A DNA stretch of 64,000 nucleotides, from the NCBI GenBank assembly GCA_035525495.1, contig DATLED010000095.1, positions 70,750 through 134,749 of the forward strand, in the 5' to 3' direction. Each line of letters begins with the position of its first letter. The first letter of the stretch is position 1. Shown here in pieces: positions 1-10,782 of this stretch. The notes beneath the pieces were generated by a model. The model was given only the letters and a program-made list of their open reading frames with translations. It was not told the DNA's origin and searched no databases. The stretch is from DATLED01 sp035525495 (GTDB lineage: Bacteria > Actinomycetota > Acidimicrobiia > Acidimicrobiales > CADCTF01). The position numbers were made by a program, and so were the translations under genes.

Positions 1-531
1 GCCCGGGCGGCCAAGCTGCCCGAGCGGATCACGGAGCTCGTGAATCACGCCCGCCCGCTCGACGGCCCCGGCGACGGAGACCACAAGGGCGGTCCCGGTC
101 GGCCCGGCGACGGAGTCCGCAAGGGCGGTCCCGGTCGGCCCGGGGACGGTCGCCGTGACGGCGCCAAGCCGAACCTCGAGGCGGCTGCTTCGGTGCTCGG
201 ACTGTCCCCCGACGAGCTTCGCACCGAGCTCGAGGCAGGCAAGTCCCTCGCCACGATCGCCGGTGAGCACAACGTCGCCGTGGGCAAGGTCGTCGAGGCC
301 CTCGTGGCCGACGCCAACGCCAGGCTCGAGCAGGCGGTCACGGACGGCAGGCTGACCCAGGCCCAGGCCGACGAGCGGACCGCCCACCTGACCGAGCGGA
401 TCACCGACCTCGTCAACCACGCTGGTCGTCCGCGCGACCGCGGCCACCACGAAGGCCCCGACGGCGGGCACCACGACGCGCCCGATGACGCGCGCGATGA
501 CGGCGCCGCTCGGGCGGTGCTCGAGGCGTAG
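1..531 (+). CDS. C-terminal part of a repeat-module protein, 5' end outside the window
   Basis: The frame is already open at base 1 and stops with TAG at 529-531, so 176 residues of a longer protein are visible. The first visible residues (KLPERITELVNHARP) closely match a later stretch (HLTERITDLVNHAGRP), so the protein contains at least two copies of one helical module. Between them is a low-complexity linker with two GGPGRPGDG units. The complete module begins LGLSPDELRTELEAGKSLA and continues with a segment that looks like a short helix-turn-helix-like repeat. This type of module is common in actinobacterial proteins of unknown function; I cannot assign a role. The GTG at 40 is internal to the module and is not the start. 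A strong hairpin follows the stop codon. Confidence 0.7.
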   Translation, partial: ARAAKLPERITELVNHARPLDGPGDGDHKGGPGRPGDGVRKGGPGRPGDGRRDGAKPNLEAAASVLGLSPDELRTELEAGKSLATIAGEHNVAVGKVVEALVADANARLEQAVTDGRLTQAQADERTAHLTERITDLVNHAGRPRDRGHHEGPDGGHHDAPDDARDDGAARAVLEA

Positions 532-555
532 CGCCTCCGCGCCCGGCGCCCGGGA

Positions 556-584
556 GGAAGGCGGTGACCCGGTCACCGCCTTCC
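556..584 (+). terminator. Intrinsic terminator-like hairpin
   Basis: The arms GGAAGGCGGTGA (556-567) and TCACCGCCTTCC (573-584) are perfectly complementary around a 5-base loop. The hairpin lies 24 bases after the stop of the repeat protein and ahead of the nitroreductase start. There is no long T-run after it, so it is either a GC-rich actinobacterial terminator or an RNA-stabilising stem. Confidence 0.55.
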
Positions 585-656
585 TTCGCGTTCGGGCAAC
601 ACTGTGCGAATGGCTACTCCCCCGCAGGCCCGAGCTGCGCGCGAGTTCCTCGCGCG

Positions 657-1367
657 GTGACCGACCTTCCTCCGTCGGTCGACCTGCTCGACACGCTCCG
701 CTCGACCGCGGCCATCCGCGAGTTCGAGGACACGCCCGTCGACGACACCACGCTGCGCCGGATCCTCGACACGGCGCGGTTCGCCCCCAACGGCGGGAAC
801 GCGCAGTCCTGGCGGGTCGTCGTGCTCCGGGACCCGGAGAAGCGGCGGGCGATGCGCGACCTCTACCTCGAGGGCTGGCGCCTGTACCTGGCGATGCGGG
901 CTGCGGGCCTCCGCCCGTGGGCTCCGGTCACGGACCGCTCGAAGGAGGCAGAGGCCGTGGCGCAGGCTCGCGTCGATGACGATGCCAACGGACGCCCGTT
1001 CCTCGGCGAGTTCCCCGAGCACCTCGACGAGGCGCCCGTCCTGCTGCTCCTCCTCGCCGACCTCCGACTCCTGGCCGCCGTCGATCGCGACCTCGACCGG
1101 TACACGTTCATCGGGGGCGCGTCCGTCTACCCGTTCGCCTGGTCGCTGCTCCTCGCGGCGCGCGCCGAGGGGCTCGGCGGCGTCATCACCACGATGCCGG
1201 TGTATCGGGAGGACGCCGTCAAGGAGCTCCTCGGTGTGCCGGCGGAGTTCGCCGTCGCCGGACTCCTCGCCCTCGGCCATCCGTTGCACCAGCCGACCCG
1301 GCTGACCCGCAAGTCGGTCGACGAGTTCACCACCGTCGACACCTTCGACGGGCCCGCGCTCGGATGA
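657..1367 (+). CDS. Nitroreductase-family FMN oxidoreductase
   Basis: A 236-residue protein with the nitroreductase fold signature: an N-terminal segment around STAAIREFEDTPVDD, the FMN-binding region RFAPNGGNAQSWRVVVL, and a C-terminal GLGGVITTMP segment where this family contacts the flavin phosphate. Such enzymes use NAD(P)H to reduce nitro groups, quinones or enones; the substrate cannot be read from sequence. I chose the GTG at 657 because the longer possibility (GTG at 564) would start inside the preceding terminator hairpin. Its TGA overlaps the ATG of the downstream CoA-transferase (ATGA), which suggests translational coupling and a shared four-gene transcript ending with the MFS transporter. 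Confidence 0.85.
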   Translation: MTDLPPSVDLLDTLRSTAAIREFEDTPVDDTTLRRILDTARFAPNGGNAQSWRVVVLRDPEKRRAMRDLYLEGWRLYLAMRAAGLRPWAPVTDRSKEAEAVAQARVDDDANGRPFLGEFPEHLDEAPVLLLLLADLRLLAAVDRDLDRYTFIGGASVYPFAWSLLLAARAEGLGGVITTMPVYREDAVKELLGVPAEFAVAGLLALGHPLHQPTRLTRKSVDEFTTVDTFDGPALG

Positions 1368-2760
1368 ACCGCGCCGACGTCGACCGGGCCGTCGCCCTCG
1401 CCGGCCTCACGCTCCCCGCCGACGCGGACTTCGAGGTGGTCGGCTCCGATCCCCTGCTTCCCTCGCCCCATCACCTCGGTGAGGGCGCGGCCGTCGCCCG
1501 GCTCCTCACCGGGCTCGCAGCCGCTGAGCTGTGGCGTCTCCGGACCGGCCACGCGCAACGGGTGACCGTCGATGCTGCGCACGCCGCCGCTTCGCTCACC
1601 TCTTTTGCCCACGTCCGATACCACGACGAGACGAAGCGACCGACGCTCGACCGCGCGGGGATCAACGCCCGCCTCGGCCGGATCTTCGCCACACGCGACG
1701 GACGCCACATCCAGCTCCATCCGTCGTTCCAGGACGGCCCCAAGCTGCTCGACGTCCTCGGTCTCGACGACACGGCCACGTCCGAGCACGTCGACGACGC
1801 CGTCGCCCGCCGCGACGGCTTCGAGCTCGAAGCCGAGCTCGTCGAGCGGCGGATGTGCGGGGGCGTGGTCCTCACCAAGGACGAGTGGGCCACCCATCCG
1901 CAGGGCCAGGCGATCGACGGGCTGCCCGTGGTCTCGATCACGAGGATCGCGGACGCGCCGGTGGAGCAGCTGCGGGAGGGACCTCGCCCGCTCAGCGGCG
2001 TGCGCGTCCTCGACCTCACTCGCGTCCTCGCTGGGCCGACATGCGCCAAGACGCTGGCCGAGCACGGCGCCGACGTCCTCCACGTCACGGCCCCCGGCTT
2101 CGAGCGCAACGGGCCGTTCGAGGTCGAGACCGGGATCGGCAAGCGCCAGGCTCACCTCGACCTCCGCGACGAGGCGGACGCCGCGCGGTTGCACGAGCTC
2201 CTGGCTGGCGCGGACGTGTTCTCCCAGGGCTACCGCCTCGGCGCGCTGGCGAGGAAGGGACTCTCGCCGGAGCAGCTCGCAGCCATCCGTCCCGGCATCG
2301 TGTACGTGTCGGAGAACTGCTACGGCCACGTCGGACCATGGGCCGAGCGGCCGGGTTGGGAGCAACTCGGGCAGGCGGCGACGGGGATGTCGCACCGCGA
2401 AGGACGGGCGACGCCGGCGGGCACGCCGCAGCTCGCCCCAGCCGCCGTCAACGACTACACGACCGGGTTCTTCGCCGCCTACGGAGCGCTGACCGCGCTG
2501 GCCAAGCGGGCCACCGAAGGCGGCTCGTGGCACGTGCAGGTCTCGTTGAGCCAGACGTCGACGTGGTACCAGTCGCTCGGCGACGACGTCGACCCCGCTG
2601 CCTCCAGCAGCATCGACGTGACCCCGTTCCTCGACGGGATGGACACGCCCGCCGTCGGCCGAATCTCCTACCTCCGCCCGGCGGTCACGATGTCGAAGAC
2701 GCCGCCGCGCTGGGACCTTCCGCCGGCGCCCCACGGCACCCATGACGCGGTGTGGGCCGG

Positions 2761-2764
<4 letters not shown>
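1364..2764 (+). CDS. CaiB/BaiF-type family III CoA-transferase, permuted-looking two-part form
   Basis: A 466-residue protein. The first ~190 residues resemble the C-terminal, dimer-swapping part of CaiB-family enzymes (GEGAAVARLLTGLAAAELWR). They are followed by a recognisable N-terminal Rossmann part (LSGVRVLDLTRVLAGPTCAK, then AEHGADVLHVTAPG). In ordinary family III CoA-transferases these parts come in the opposite order, with a catalytic Asp after the Rossmann region; here the usual GxGD-type segment is not obvious, so activity is uncertain. The family moves CoA between acyl acids through an enzyme-bound anhydride. The start overlaps the nitroreductase stop (ATGA) and its own TGA overlaps the pyruvate kinase GTG. 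Confidence 0.8.
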
Positions 2765-4209
<1,445 letters not shown>

Positions 4210-4213
4210 CGGC

Positions 4214-5443
4214 ATGACGTCCACCGCGCGACGCCTCGTGGTCGCCCGGGCCATTCGGGGCTTCGCCGACGGCCTCGTCAGCGTGCTGTTGGCCGGCTAT
4301 CTCAGCCGGCGCGGCTTCTCGCCGTTCCAGGTCGGCGCCATCGTCACGTCGACGCTCATCGGGTCCGCAGGGCTCACGCTCGTCGTGGGGCTGCTCGGGG
4401 ACCGCCTCCGGGTACGGCCGATCCTGCTCGGCGCGGCGGCGTTGATGGTGGCGACGGGAACGGGGTTCTTCGTCGCCACGCGGTTCTGGCCGATCGTGCT
4501 GATCGCCGCCGTCGGCACCCTCAACCCGTCGGGGGGCGACGTCAGCGTGTTCCTCCCCACGGAGCAGTCGGTGCTCGCGGGCGAGGTGTCGGAGGAGCGA
4601 CGACCACACCTCTATGCGTTCTACAACCTCGCCGGGACGCTCGCCGCGGCCTTCGGTGCGCTGGCCTCCGCGCTCCCGGTCCTCCTCCACGAGCGGCGCG
4701 GGTGGGACCTCCTCCACGCCGAACAGCTCGGCTTCGTCGTCTACGCCGCCCTCGCCGTCGCCGTCGGCGTCGTGTACCGAGGCCTCCCCGGCGCCAGCAC
4801 CGACGTCGCGTTGTCCGACGGCGAGGAAGCGGCGAAGCGGCGCCGTCCGCTCGAGCAGTCGCGCCGCATCGTCCTCGAGCTGGCGGCGCTGTTCAGCCTC
4901 GACTCGGCGGGAAGCGGGTTCGCGGTCCAGTCGATGCTCGTCCTCTGGTTGCACCTTCGCTTCGAGCTGTCGGCCTCGCACACGGCCGAGGTGTTCTTCG
5001 CGGCGAGCGTCCTCGCCGCGACCTCGCAGCTGCTCGCCGGGCCGATGGCGCGTCGCATCGGGCTGGTCCAGACGATGGTCGTGACCCACATCCCGGCAAA
5101 CGTGTTCCTCGTCCTGTCCGCCTTCGCGCCTTCCGCGACGGTCGCCATCCCACTGCTCCTCGTGCGGGCGCTGCTGTCCCAGATGGATGTGCCGGCGCGC
5201 CAGTCCTTCGTCATGGCGGTCGTCCCGCCGAACGAGCGCGCGGCCGCGGCCAGCGTCACCAACGTGCCCCGCAGCCTCGCGTCTGCCGTGACGCCGCTGA
5301 TCGCCGGGTTCCTCCTGACGAAGAGCGTGTTCGGGTGGCCCTTGATCATCGCCGGCACGGTGAAGATCACCTACGACCTCTTGCTGCTCGTGCTGTACCG
5401 CGCCGTCCCTGCTGAGGTGGGCGCGCAGCGCGCGCGGCGGTGA
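4214..5443 (+). CDS. Major facilitator superfamily transporter
   Basis: A 409-residue protein with about 12 predicted membrane helices and the MFS loop 2-3 pattern (GLLGDRLRVRPILL). An N-terminal helix pair (VVARAIRGFADGLVSVLLAG) begins directly after the ATG. A longer cytoplasmic loop rich in Lys/Arg/Glu (GEEAAKRRRPLEQSRR) separates the two halves. It starts 4 bases after the pyruvate kinase stop, so co-transcription is likely, but the substrate cannot be inferred. It ends 11 bases before the convergent CinA-like gene. Confidence 0.87.
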   Translation: MTSTARRLVVARAIRGFADGLVSVLLAGYLSRRGFSPFQVGAIVTSTLIGSAGLTLVVGLLGDRLRVRPILLGAAALMVATGTGFFVATRFWPIVLIAAVGTLNPSGGDVSVFLPTEQSVLAGEVSEERRPHLYAFYNLAGTLAAAFGALASALPVLLHERRGWDLLHAEQLGFVVYAALAVAVGVVYRGLPGASTDVALSDGEEAAKRRRPLEQSRRIVLELAALFSLDSAGSGFAVQSMLVLWLHLRFELSASHTAEVFFAASVLAATSQLLAGPMARRIGLVQTMVVTHIPANVFLVLSAFAPSATVAIPLLLVRALLSQMDVPARQSFVMAVVPPNERAAAASVTNVPRSLASAVTPLIAGFLLTKSVFGWPLIIAGTVKITYDLLLLVLYRAVPAEVGAQRARR

Positions 5444-5454
5444 TTCGACCGATC

Positions 5455-5952
5455 TCAGGCCGCGGCTTCGAGCTCCTCGACGAGCAGGGCCAGCGCGGCG
5501 ACGGCGAAGGCGACCATGTTCGCCTCGCGGTCGGCCGACCCGGTGAGCACGTGCCGCGTCTGCTCCCGTGGGCCGCTGACCGCGACCCACGCGTGGCCCG
5601 CAGGGTCGCCATAGGGATTGCCCGAAGGTCCGGCGGCACCGCCTTCGCCGATCCCCCACGTCGACCCGAGACGCACGACGGCCGAGGCGGCGAGGTAGTG
5701 GGCGAACTCCTGGGTGGCGCCCCGCATCCCCGGCGGCGCCGGCACGGCGCCGCTGAAGAACGAGCGGGACGCGGCGGCCGTGTACACGACGGCGCCGCCG
5801 ACGAAGTACGCGGACGCGCCCGGGAGAGCGAGAAGGGACGCCGAGACGATCCCCCCGCAGGAGCCCTCGGCGACGCCGACGGTCTCACCCCGACGACGGA
5901 GAAGGGTGGCCGCGGTGGCGGCGACAACGGACAGCGCGGGTTCGAACAGCAC
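5455..5952 (-). CDS. CinA C-terminal-domain (NMN amidohydrolase-like) protein
   Basis: A 165-residue protein matching the stand-alone C-terminal domain of CinA/PncC, which deamidates nicotinamide mononucleotide in NAD recycling. The segment VGVAEGSCGGIVSASLL corresponds to the family's AESCTGG active-site motif, here with Gly-Ser in place of Ser and with the Thr missing. It is followed by LPGASAYFVGGAVVYT, equivalent to the VPGSS.YF.GG..Y segment. The frame is open much further upstream, but that part is antisense to the VOC gene; GTG at 5952 gives the usual family length. It is divergent from the VOC gene with 36 bases between them. Confidence 0.75.
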   Translation of the reverse strand: MLFEPALSVVAATAATLLRRRGETVGVAEGSCGGIVSASLLALPGASAYFVGGAVVYTAAASRSFFSGAVPAPPGMRGATQEFAHYLAASAVVRLGSTWGIGEGGAAGPSGNPYGDPAGHAWVAVSGPREQTRHVLTGSADREANMVAFAVAALALLVEELEAAA

Positions 5953-5988
5953 GCGGGCAGTCTCGCTCCCGAGACGTAGCTTTCGCGC

Positions 5989-6381
5989 ATGGCCCGCCTC
6001 GGAGACGTCGTGTTCGATTGCCGCCACGCGGCCTCGCTTGCTCGCTTCTGGGCGGCGGCGGTCGATGGTTACGCAGTCGCGCCATACGACGACGAGGAGA
6101 TCGCGCGGCTGCAGTCGCTTGGCATCGCCGGTCCGGAGGACGACCCTGGGGTCGTCGTCGAGCGCCTCGACTCGGGTGTTCCGCGGTTGTACTTCCAGCA
6201 GGTCACCGAGCCGCGGGTGGCGGAGAAGAATCGGCTCCACCTCGACCTCCGGTGCGACGACCTGGCCGCCGAGGTCCGGCGACTCGTCGCCCTCGGGGCC
6301 TCGGTGCTCGCGTCGTTCGAGAGGCGTAAGGTCCTCGCCGACCCTGAGGGCAATGAGTTCTGCGTCGAGGAGCGTCCGTGA
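5989..6381 (+). CDS. VOC-superfamily (glyoxalase-like) protein
   Basis: A 130-residue protein with a glyoxalase_6-like beta-alpha-beta-beta-beta pattern: VVFDCRHAASLARFWAA at the N terminus, a central NRLHLDLRCDDLAAEVRRL strand-helix unit, and the C-terminal VLADPEGNEFCVEE motif typical of this group. Members are small metal-binding or substrate-binding proteins of mostly unknown specificity. The ATG at 5989 is the only reasonable start. The TGA overlaps the GTG of the DinB-like gene (GTGA), so the two are probably translated together. Confidence 0.82.
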   Translation: MARLGDVVFDCRHAASLARFWAAAVDGYAVAPYDDEEIARLQSLGIAGPEDDPGVVVERLDSGVPRLYFQQVTEPRVAEKNRLHLDLRCDDLAAEVRRLVALGASVLASFERRKVLADPEGNEFCVEERP

Positions 6382-6908
6382 ACCGCATCGAGATCGAAGT
6401 GAAGCTGAACCGTGACCGGGCGTGGCTGCTCGAGACCCTCTCCACGATGAGCGAGGAGGACCTCTACGCACCGCGCACGCCGAGCGAGCACGACCCCTCG
6501 TCCACCTGGTCCTACGCCGACCACTTCGTCCACACGACGCTGATTGAACGGAACTGGAACAACATGTTCCGCCGCCACCTCGAGGGCAAGCAGGGCATGA
6601 CCCTCGGCGCCAACGAGGACGGCACCCGCCAGAGCCGCGAGGAGGTCATGGCCGGCATCCACCGCTGGACCGAGGAGTGGAAGGCCGAGCACCAGGGCAA
6701 GCCGCTCGACGAGCTGGTCCGCGTCGGGCTCGAGGTCCGGGCCGAGACGTTGGCGCTGCTGGCATCGCTCGACGACGAGCAGCTGTCCTCGAAGATCCCT
6801 GGAGCGCCGTGGGCCGACGGGACCGTCGGCGGGATCATGGCCGCCAACGCCGACCACGGCCGCACCCACTTCGGCTGGGCCAAGGCAGGCAACGCCGGCC
6901 CCGCATGA
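6378..6908 (+). CDS. DinB-like / ClbS-type four-helix protein
   Basis: A 176-residue, mostly helical protein. Histidines in YADHFVHTTLIERNW and in NADHGRTHFGWAK are positioned like the metal-binding triad of the DinB/YfiT superfamily, whose members include thiol-dependent (bacillithiol or mycothiol) transferases. The sequence shows a family resemblance only; substrate and thiol are unknown. It is translationally coupled to the VOC gene and is followed by the palindromic repeat at 6927-6975, which separates it from the convergent signalling gene. Confidence 0.7.
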   Translation: MNRIEIEVKLNRDRAWLLETLSTMSEEDLYAPRTPSEHDPSSTWSYADHFVHTTLIERNWNNMFRRHLEGKQGMTLGANEDGTRQSREEVMAGIHRWTEEWKAEHQGKPLDELVRVGLEVRAETLALLASLDDEQLSSKIPGAPWADGTVGGIMAANADHGRTHFGWAKAGNAGPA

Positions 6909-6926
6909 CGTTGGAAACCCCCGGCG

Positions 6927-6975
6927 GTTCTGGGCGGGTTGAACCACCGGTGCGGTGGTTGAGCCCACCCAGAAC
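6927..6975. repeat. Dispersed palindromic repeat, family B copy 1
   Basis: The arms are at 6927-6948 and 6954-6975, pairing with about three mismatches around the loop GGTGC. The same sequence recurs at 46876-46920 and 62807-62855. Copy 1 sits between the ends of two convergent genes and can act as a bidirectional terminator. A short tail (GAACGAGCG) after the right arm is shared with copy 3. Confidence 0.85.
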
Positions 6976-6987
6976 GAGCGTGCGCGG

Positions 6988-9900
6988 CTATGAGGCGGCG
7001 CTGCGCGCCATCGCCGCCCGCACCCGTCCGAGCAGGTCGCGGGGCGAGAAGGGCTTGACGATGTAGTCATCGGCACCCAACGCGAACGCGCGGACACGAT
7101 CGGCCCGATCGATGGAGGAGGTGACGACCACGATCGTCACCTCCGCCGTCGCCGGGTCTCCCCGGAGCGCCCGGCAGAGGTCGAGCCCGTCGTTGCCGTC
7201 GGCGGCTCCGAGGTCGATGTCCACGAGCACACAGGTCGGGCGCGTCCGGCGGGCCGCGTCCAGCGCCTCCGCCACCGAACCCGCCTCCTCCGTCTCGAAT
7301 CCGGCCACCGAGAGGTTCAGCCTGGCCAGGCCCCGCAACTCCTCGCTGTCGTCGACGATGAGCACGCGGGCGACGTCGACGGGCGCGGACGATGCCGTCG
7401 TCGGCTCGCGACGGCCACCGAGGTCCTCCAGAGCGATCGCTCCGTCGAGCAGCGCGTCGATGGCGGCCGACGGCTGTGCCCTGGCGAACAGGAACCCCTG
7501 CGCCATGTCGCTCCCGAGGCTTCGCAGGCGGCGGAGCTGGTCGGACGTCTCGACACCCTCGGCGACCACCTCGATGTCGAGGGCGTGGGCCATGGCGACC
7601 ACGGCGGCGACGATCGCCGTGTCCTCGGGATCGACGCCGAGGCCGCTCACGAAGGCTCGATCGATCTTGAGCTCGTCGATCGGGAACCGCTTCAGGTAGG
7701 CGAGCGACGAGTATCCGGTGCCGAAGTCGTCGACGGAGATCGAGATGCCGAGCACCTTCAGCTCGCGAAGTACCCTCAGCGCCGAACTCGTATCCGTCAT
7801 GAGCACGCTCTCCGTGACCTCGAGGCACAGCAGTCGCGGGTCGACGCCCGTCGACTGGATCGCCTGGTCCACCACGGCGACGATGGCGGCGTCGAACTGC
7901 CTCGCCGACACGTTGACCGACACGGAGATCGGGTCGTCGGGGCGAAGCGCCGCCCACGTCGCGGCTTGCGCACACGCCTCGCGGAGGATCCACGAGCCGA
8001 TGGGCACGATGAGGCCGCTCGCCTCGGCGTGGGGGATGAAGTCGAGCGGAGGGATGGGCCCGTCCTGGGGATGCTCCCACCGGAGCAGTGCCTCGACGCC
8101 GGTGACCTGATCGCGAAGCAGCGACACCTTCGGCTGGTAGAGGAGCCGGAACTCGCCGCGGTCGATGGCGAACCGCAGGGCCGTCTCGCGCGCCGTCCGC
8201 AGGGACGACGCTGTGCGCATCTTGTCCTCGAACAGCGTCGACGTGCCGACGCCGTGCTCCTTGCCGATCCGCAGCGCGGTGTCCGCGGCGGCGACGATGG
8301 CTTCGCCGTCCCGCTCACCCGGTTCGACGATGGCCACACCGACACCGATGGTCAGGTGCACCATTTCGCCGTCGATTTCCAGGGGCGCGCCGACGTCCTC
8401 CTGCACCCGGCGCGCCAGCGCCTGCGCCGCAGCGATGTCGAAGTCCTCCACCAGGAGGTAGAACTCGTCGCTCCCGGCCCGCGCGACGACGTCGAAGATC
8501 CCCGACTCCCGCTCGGCGATCGCGATCGTTTGCGTCAGACGGCGAGCGACCTCGACCAGGACCCGGTCACCGCAGTCGTGCCCGAAGCGGTCGTTGATGT
8601 CCCGGAGCTGGTCGACGTCGATGCTCAGGACCGCGGAGCTCCACTGCTGGCGTTCGGCCCTCGTGAGCGCCCGCTCGAGCCGCTCGTGGAAGATGCGGCG
8701 CATCGGTAGACCCGTCAGGGGGTCGTGGATCCGCGCGTGCGCCAGCTCGGCCTCGGCGGCGCGTTGGCGCGTGACGTCCCGGATGTGCATGACCACGCCG
8801 AGCACCGCGGGGTCGGAGAGGAGGTTCGACGCGATCGCTTCCACGTTGCGCCATGTACCGTCCGCGTGTTGCAGCCGGCACTCGAACAGCTCGCTGGGAC
8901 CTTCGCCGCCCTGAAGGACACCGACGAACCACAGGCGAGCCGTGGCGCGGTCGGCCGGATGGATGAGGCCGAGCCCGTCACTGCCGAGCCAGCGGTCGGG
9001 GTGGTGACCGAGCATTTGCTCGACCGAAGGACTCACGTAGAGGACACCGGCGTCGGGGCCGTGGATGGAGACGATCTCGGATGCTTTCTCCACCACGGCC
9101 CGGAAGCGACTCTCGCTCTTCTCCTGCGCGTCGACGGCACGGCGGCGCACCACGGCCTGCGCGACCTCGTGGCCGATGACTTCCAGGGTCTCGAACGCCG
9201 CGGGCGACAGGGGGCTGCCGCTCTCGACCCCGAGGACGCCAACGACCTCGTCACCGACGAGCAGGGGCATGCGGACGAGCGACCGCCCCTCCTCACCGCC
9301 GGTCGCTCCTCGCTCGGCGCCTTTGGCGTCCGCGCTCAGCCAGATGCGCGCCGTCTCCGCTCCGAGCACGCGGACAATCGCTTCGCAGGTGTGGTCCAAC
9401 GCGTCCGCCCAGGGGTCCGCCACGACGAACGCGTTGCGGACCTCCGACAACAGGGTCGCGAGCGACGTGCGTTCCTGCAGCAGGAGCGCCGCCCGTTCTC
9501 GCTCGACGACCCGACCCAGCTGGGTGCCGACCGCACCCATGACCGACATGAAGTCGACGTCGGACAGGTCGCCAGGCGTCGCCGAGAACAGCTCGAGGAC
9601 GGCAGCCACCTCCTCGCCGACCAGGACCGGCATTCCGAACGCCGACCGCAGCCCGACCGTCCGGGCGGCGGCGGCCCGCGCCGGGCACAGCGCGGACCCG
9701 GACCCGGACTCGACCCACTGGGCAGCTCGGGTTGCCAGCGCGAGCCCGGAGACGCCTTGACCCGCCTCGATGACGACGTCCGCGGTCGCGTCCACCAGCG
9801 GCGCCCATCGGTCGGGGTCGACCTCCACATTCCAGATCCCGGATGGCACCAGCCGGCCGTCGTCGACGAGGAGCACATGCCCGAGCTCCCATCCCGTCGC

Positions 9901-10776
9901 CCGGCACACCAGTCCGAGAACGTCGGCGGCGGCGCGATCGAGACGGTCGCTGGCGTTGGCGGCCACGGCGACGGCCTCGAGAAGGGAGAGGAGGCGGTGC
10001 TCCCGCTCGAGCCGCTGCTCGGCGTGACGACGTTTGGAGATATCCCGCACGAAACCGGTGATGAAGGGCTCACCGTTGGTGTCCCAGGTGTTGAGGGTCA
10101 CCTCGACGGGGATCTCGGCGCCGTCGCTCCGGAGGACGGACGTCTCCACGACCATGCCGCCGGCCGTCGAAGCCGACGCCATGAGCACGCGCCGGACGGA
10201 CTGGTCGAGCGTCTCCCGCAACCGTTCCGGGACCAGGACCTCGATGTCCCGACCGAGGATCTGGTCCTCCTCGTAGCCGAACAGTGCCGAAGCCGCCGGG
10301 TTCCACCCCGTGATCTCGCCGCCGAAGCGGAACGTCACCATCGCGTCGAGGGCCGAGGCCGTGATCGCGCGCAGCTGGCGCTCGGAGGACTCCACGGCGT
10401 GGGCGGCGTCGATCGTCGCGCTGACGTCCTCGAGCGCTCCGAGGAGCTTCGTCAGTCGCCCGTCGGCGTCATGGGCGACCTGCGCATAGCCACGGACTCT
10501 GCGGGTGCCGCCGTCGGCGTGCCGGATGCGGAAGTGCATCGAGATCGGCGCCGGATCCTCGCGGAGCTTCGCCATCGCCTCGAGGATGCCCGGCCGGTCG
10601 TCCTCGTGGATCACCGACAGGAAGAGCTCGTCGCCCGGCTCGGCCGACCCGGGGTCGAGGCCGAGAACGCGGTAGAAGTCGTCGGACCAGGCGGGCGTCC
10701 CTGTTTCCAGGTCGACCGACCAGCTGCCGATCAGACCAAGGGTTGCCCCAGCAACGTCCGCGTCCTTCACCACCAT
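6988..10776 (-). CDS. PAS-PAS-GAF-GAF-PAS-GGDEF-EAL-REC signalling protein
   Basis: A 1262-residue soluble c-di-GMP protein. Two PAS domains (about 1-250) are followed by two GAF domains (about 255-560), a PAS (about 565-685), a GGDEF domain (about 690-855), an EAL domain (about 860-1110) and a C-terminal receiver (about 1130-1255). The cyclase motif reads GSDEF (768-772) instead of GGDEF, so cyclase activity is doubtful. The EAL motif is intact (895-897, EALLRW), as are DDFGTGYSS and AEGVET, so phosphodiesterase activity is likely. The receiver has its acceptor Asp near 1186 (LVDIDLG) and YIVKPFSP. A C-terminal REC is an unusual arrangement. ATG at 10776 lies 6 bases after the stop of the hybrid kinase, its likely phosphodonor. 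Confidence 0.92.
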   Translation of the reverse strand: MVVKDADVAGATLGLIGSWSVDLETGTPAWSDDFYRVLGLDPGSAEPGDELFLSVIHEDDRPGILEAMAKLREDPAPISMHFRIRHADGGTRRVRGYAQVAHDADGRLTKLLGALEDVSATIDAAHAVESSERQLRAITASALDAMVTFRFGGEITGWNPAASALFGYEEDQILGRDIEVLVPERLRETLDQSVRRVLMASASTAGGMVVETSVLRSDGAEIPVEVTLNTWDTNGEPFITGFVRDISKRRHAEQRLEREHRLLSLLEAVAVAANASDRLDRAAADVLGLVCRATGWELGHVLLVDDGRLVPSGIWNVEVDPDRWAPLVDATADVVIEAGQGVSGLALATRAAQWVESGSGSALCPARAAAARTVGLRSAFGMPVLVGEEVAAVLELFSATPGDLSDVDFMSVMGAVGTQLGRVVERERAALLLQERTSLATLLSEVRNAFVVADPWADALDHTCEAIVRVLGAETARIWLSADAKGAERGATGGEEGRSLVRMPLLVGDEVVGVLGVESGSPLSPAAFETLEVIGHEVAQAVVRRRAVDAQEKSESRFRAVVEKASEIVSIHGPDAGVLYVSPSVEQMLGHHPDRWLGSDGLGLIHPADRATARLWFVGVLQGGEGPSELFECRLQHADGTWRNVEAIASNLLSDPAVLGVVMHIRDVTRQRAAEAELAHARIHDPLTGLPMRRIFHERLERALTRAERQQWSSAVLSIDVDQLRDINDRFGHDCGDRVLVEVARRLTQTIAIAERESGIFDVVARAGSDEFYLLVEDFDIAAAQALARRVQEDVGAPLEIDGEMVHLTIGVGVAIVEPGERDGEAIVAAADTALRIGKEHGVGTSTLFEDKMRTASSLRTARETALRFAIDRGEFRLLYQPKVSLLRDQVTGVEALLRWEHPQDGPIPPLDFIPHAEASGLIVPIGSWILREACAQAATWAALRPDDPISVSVNVSARQFDAAIVAVVDQAIQSTGVDPRLLCLEVTESVLMTDTSSALRVLRELKVLGISISVDDFGTGYSSLAYLKRFPIDELKIDRAFVSGLGVDPEDTAIVAAVVAMAHALDIEVVAEGVETSDQLRRLRSLGSDMAQGFLFARAQPSAAIDALLDGAIALEDLGGRREPTTASSAPVDVARVLIVDDSEELRGLARLNLSVAGFETEEAGSVAEALDAARRTRPTCVLVDIDLGAADGNDGLDLCRALRGDPATAEVTIVVVTSSIDRADRVRAFALGADDYIVKPFSPRDLLGRVRAAMARSAAS

Positions 10777-10782
10777 CAGTCT

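Noticed and set aside
1127..2743. Long minus-strand open frame across the nitroreductase and CoA-transferase
   Set aside because: Opposite two clear genes and composed of low-complexity Arg/Gly/Glu/Val sequence.
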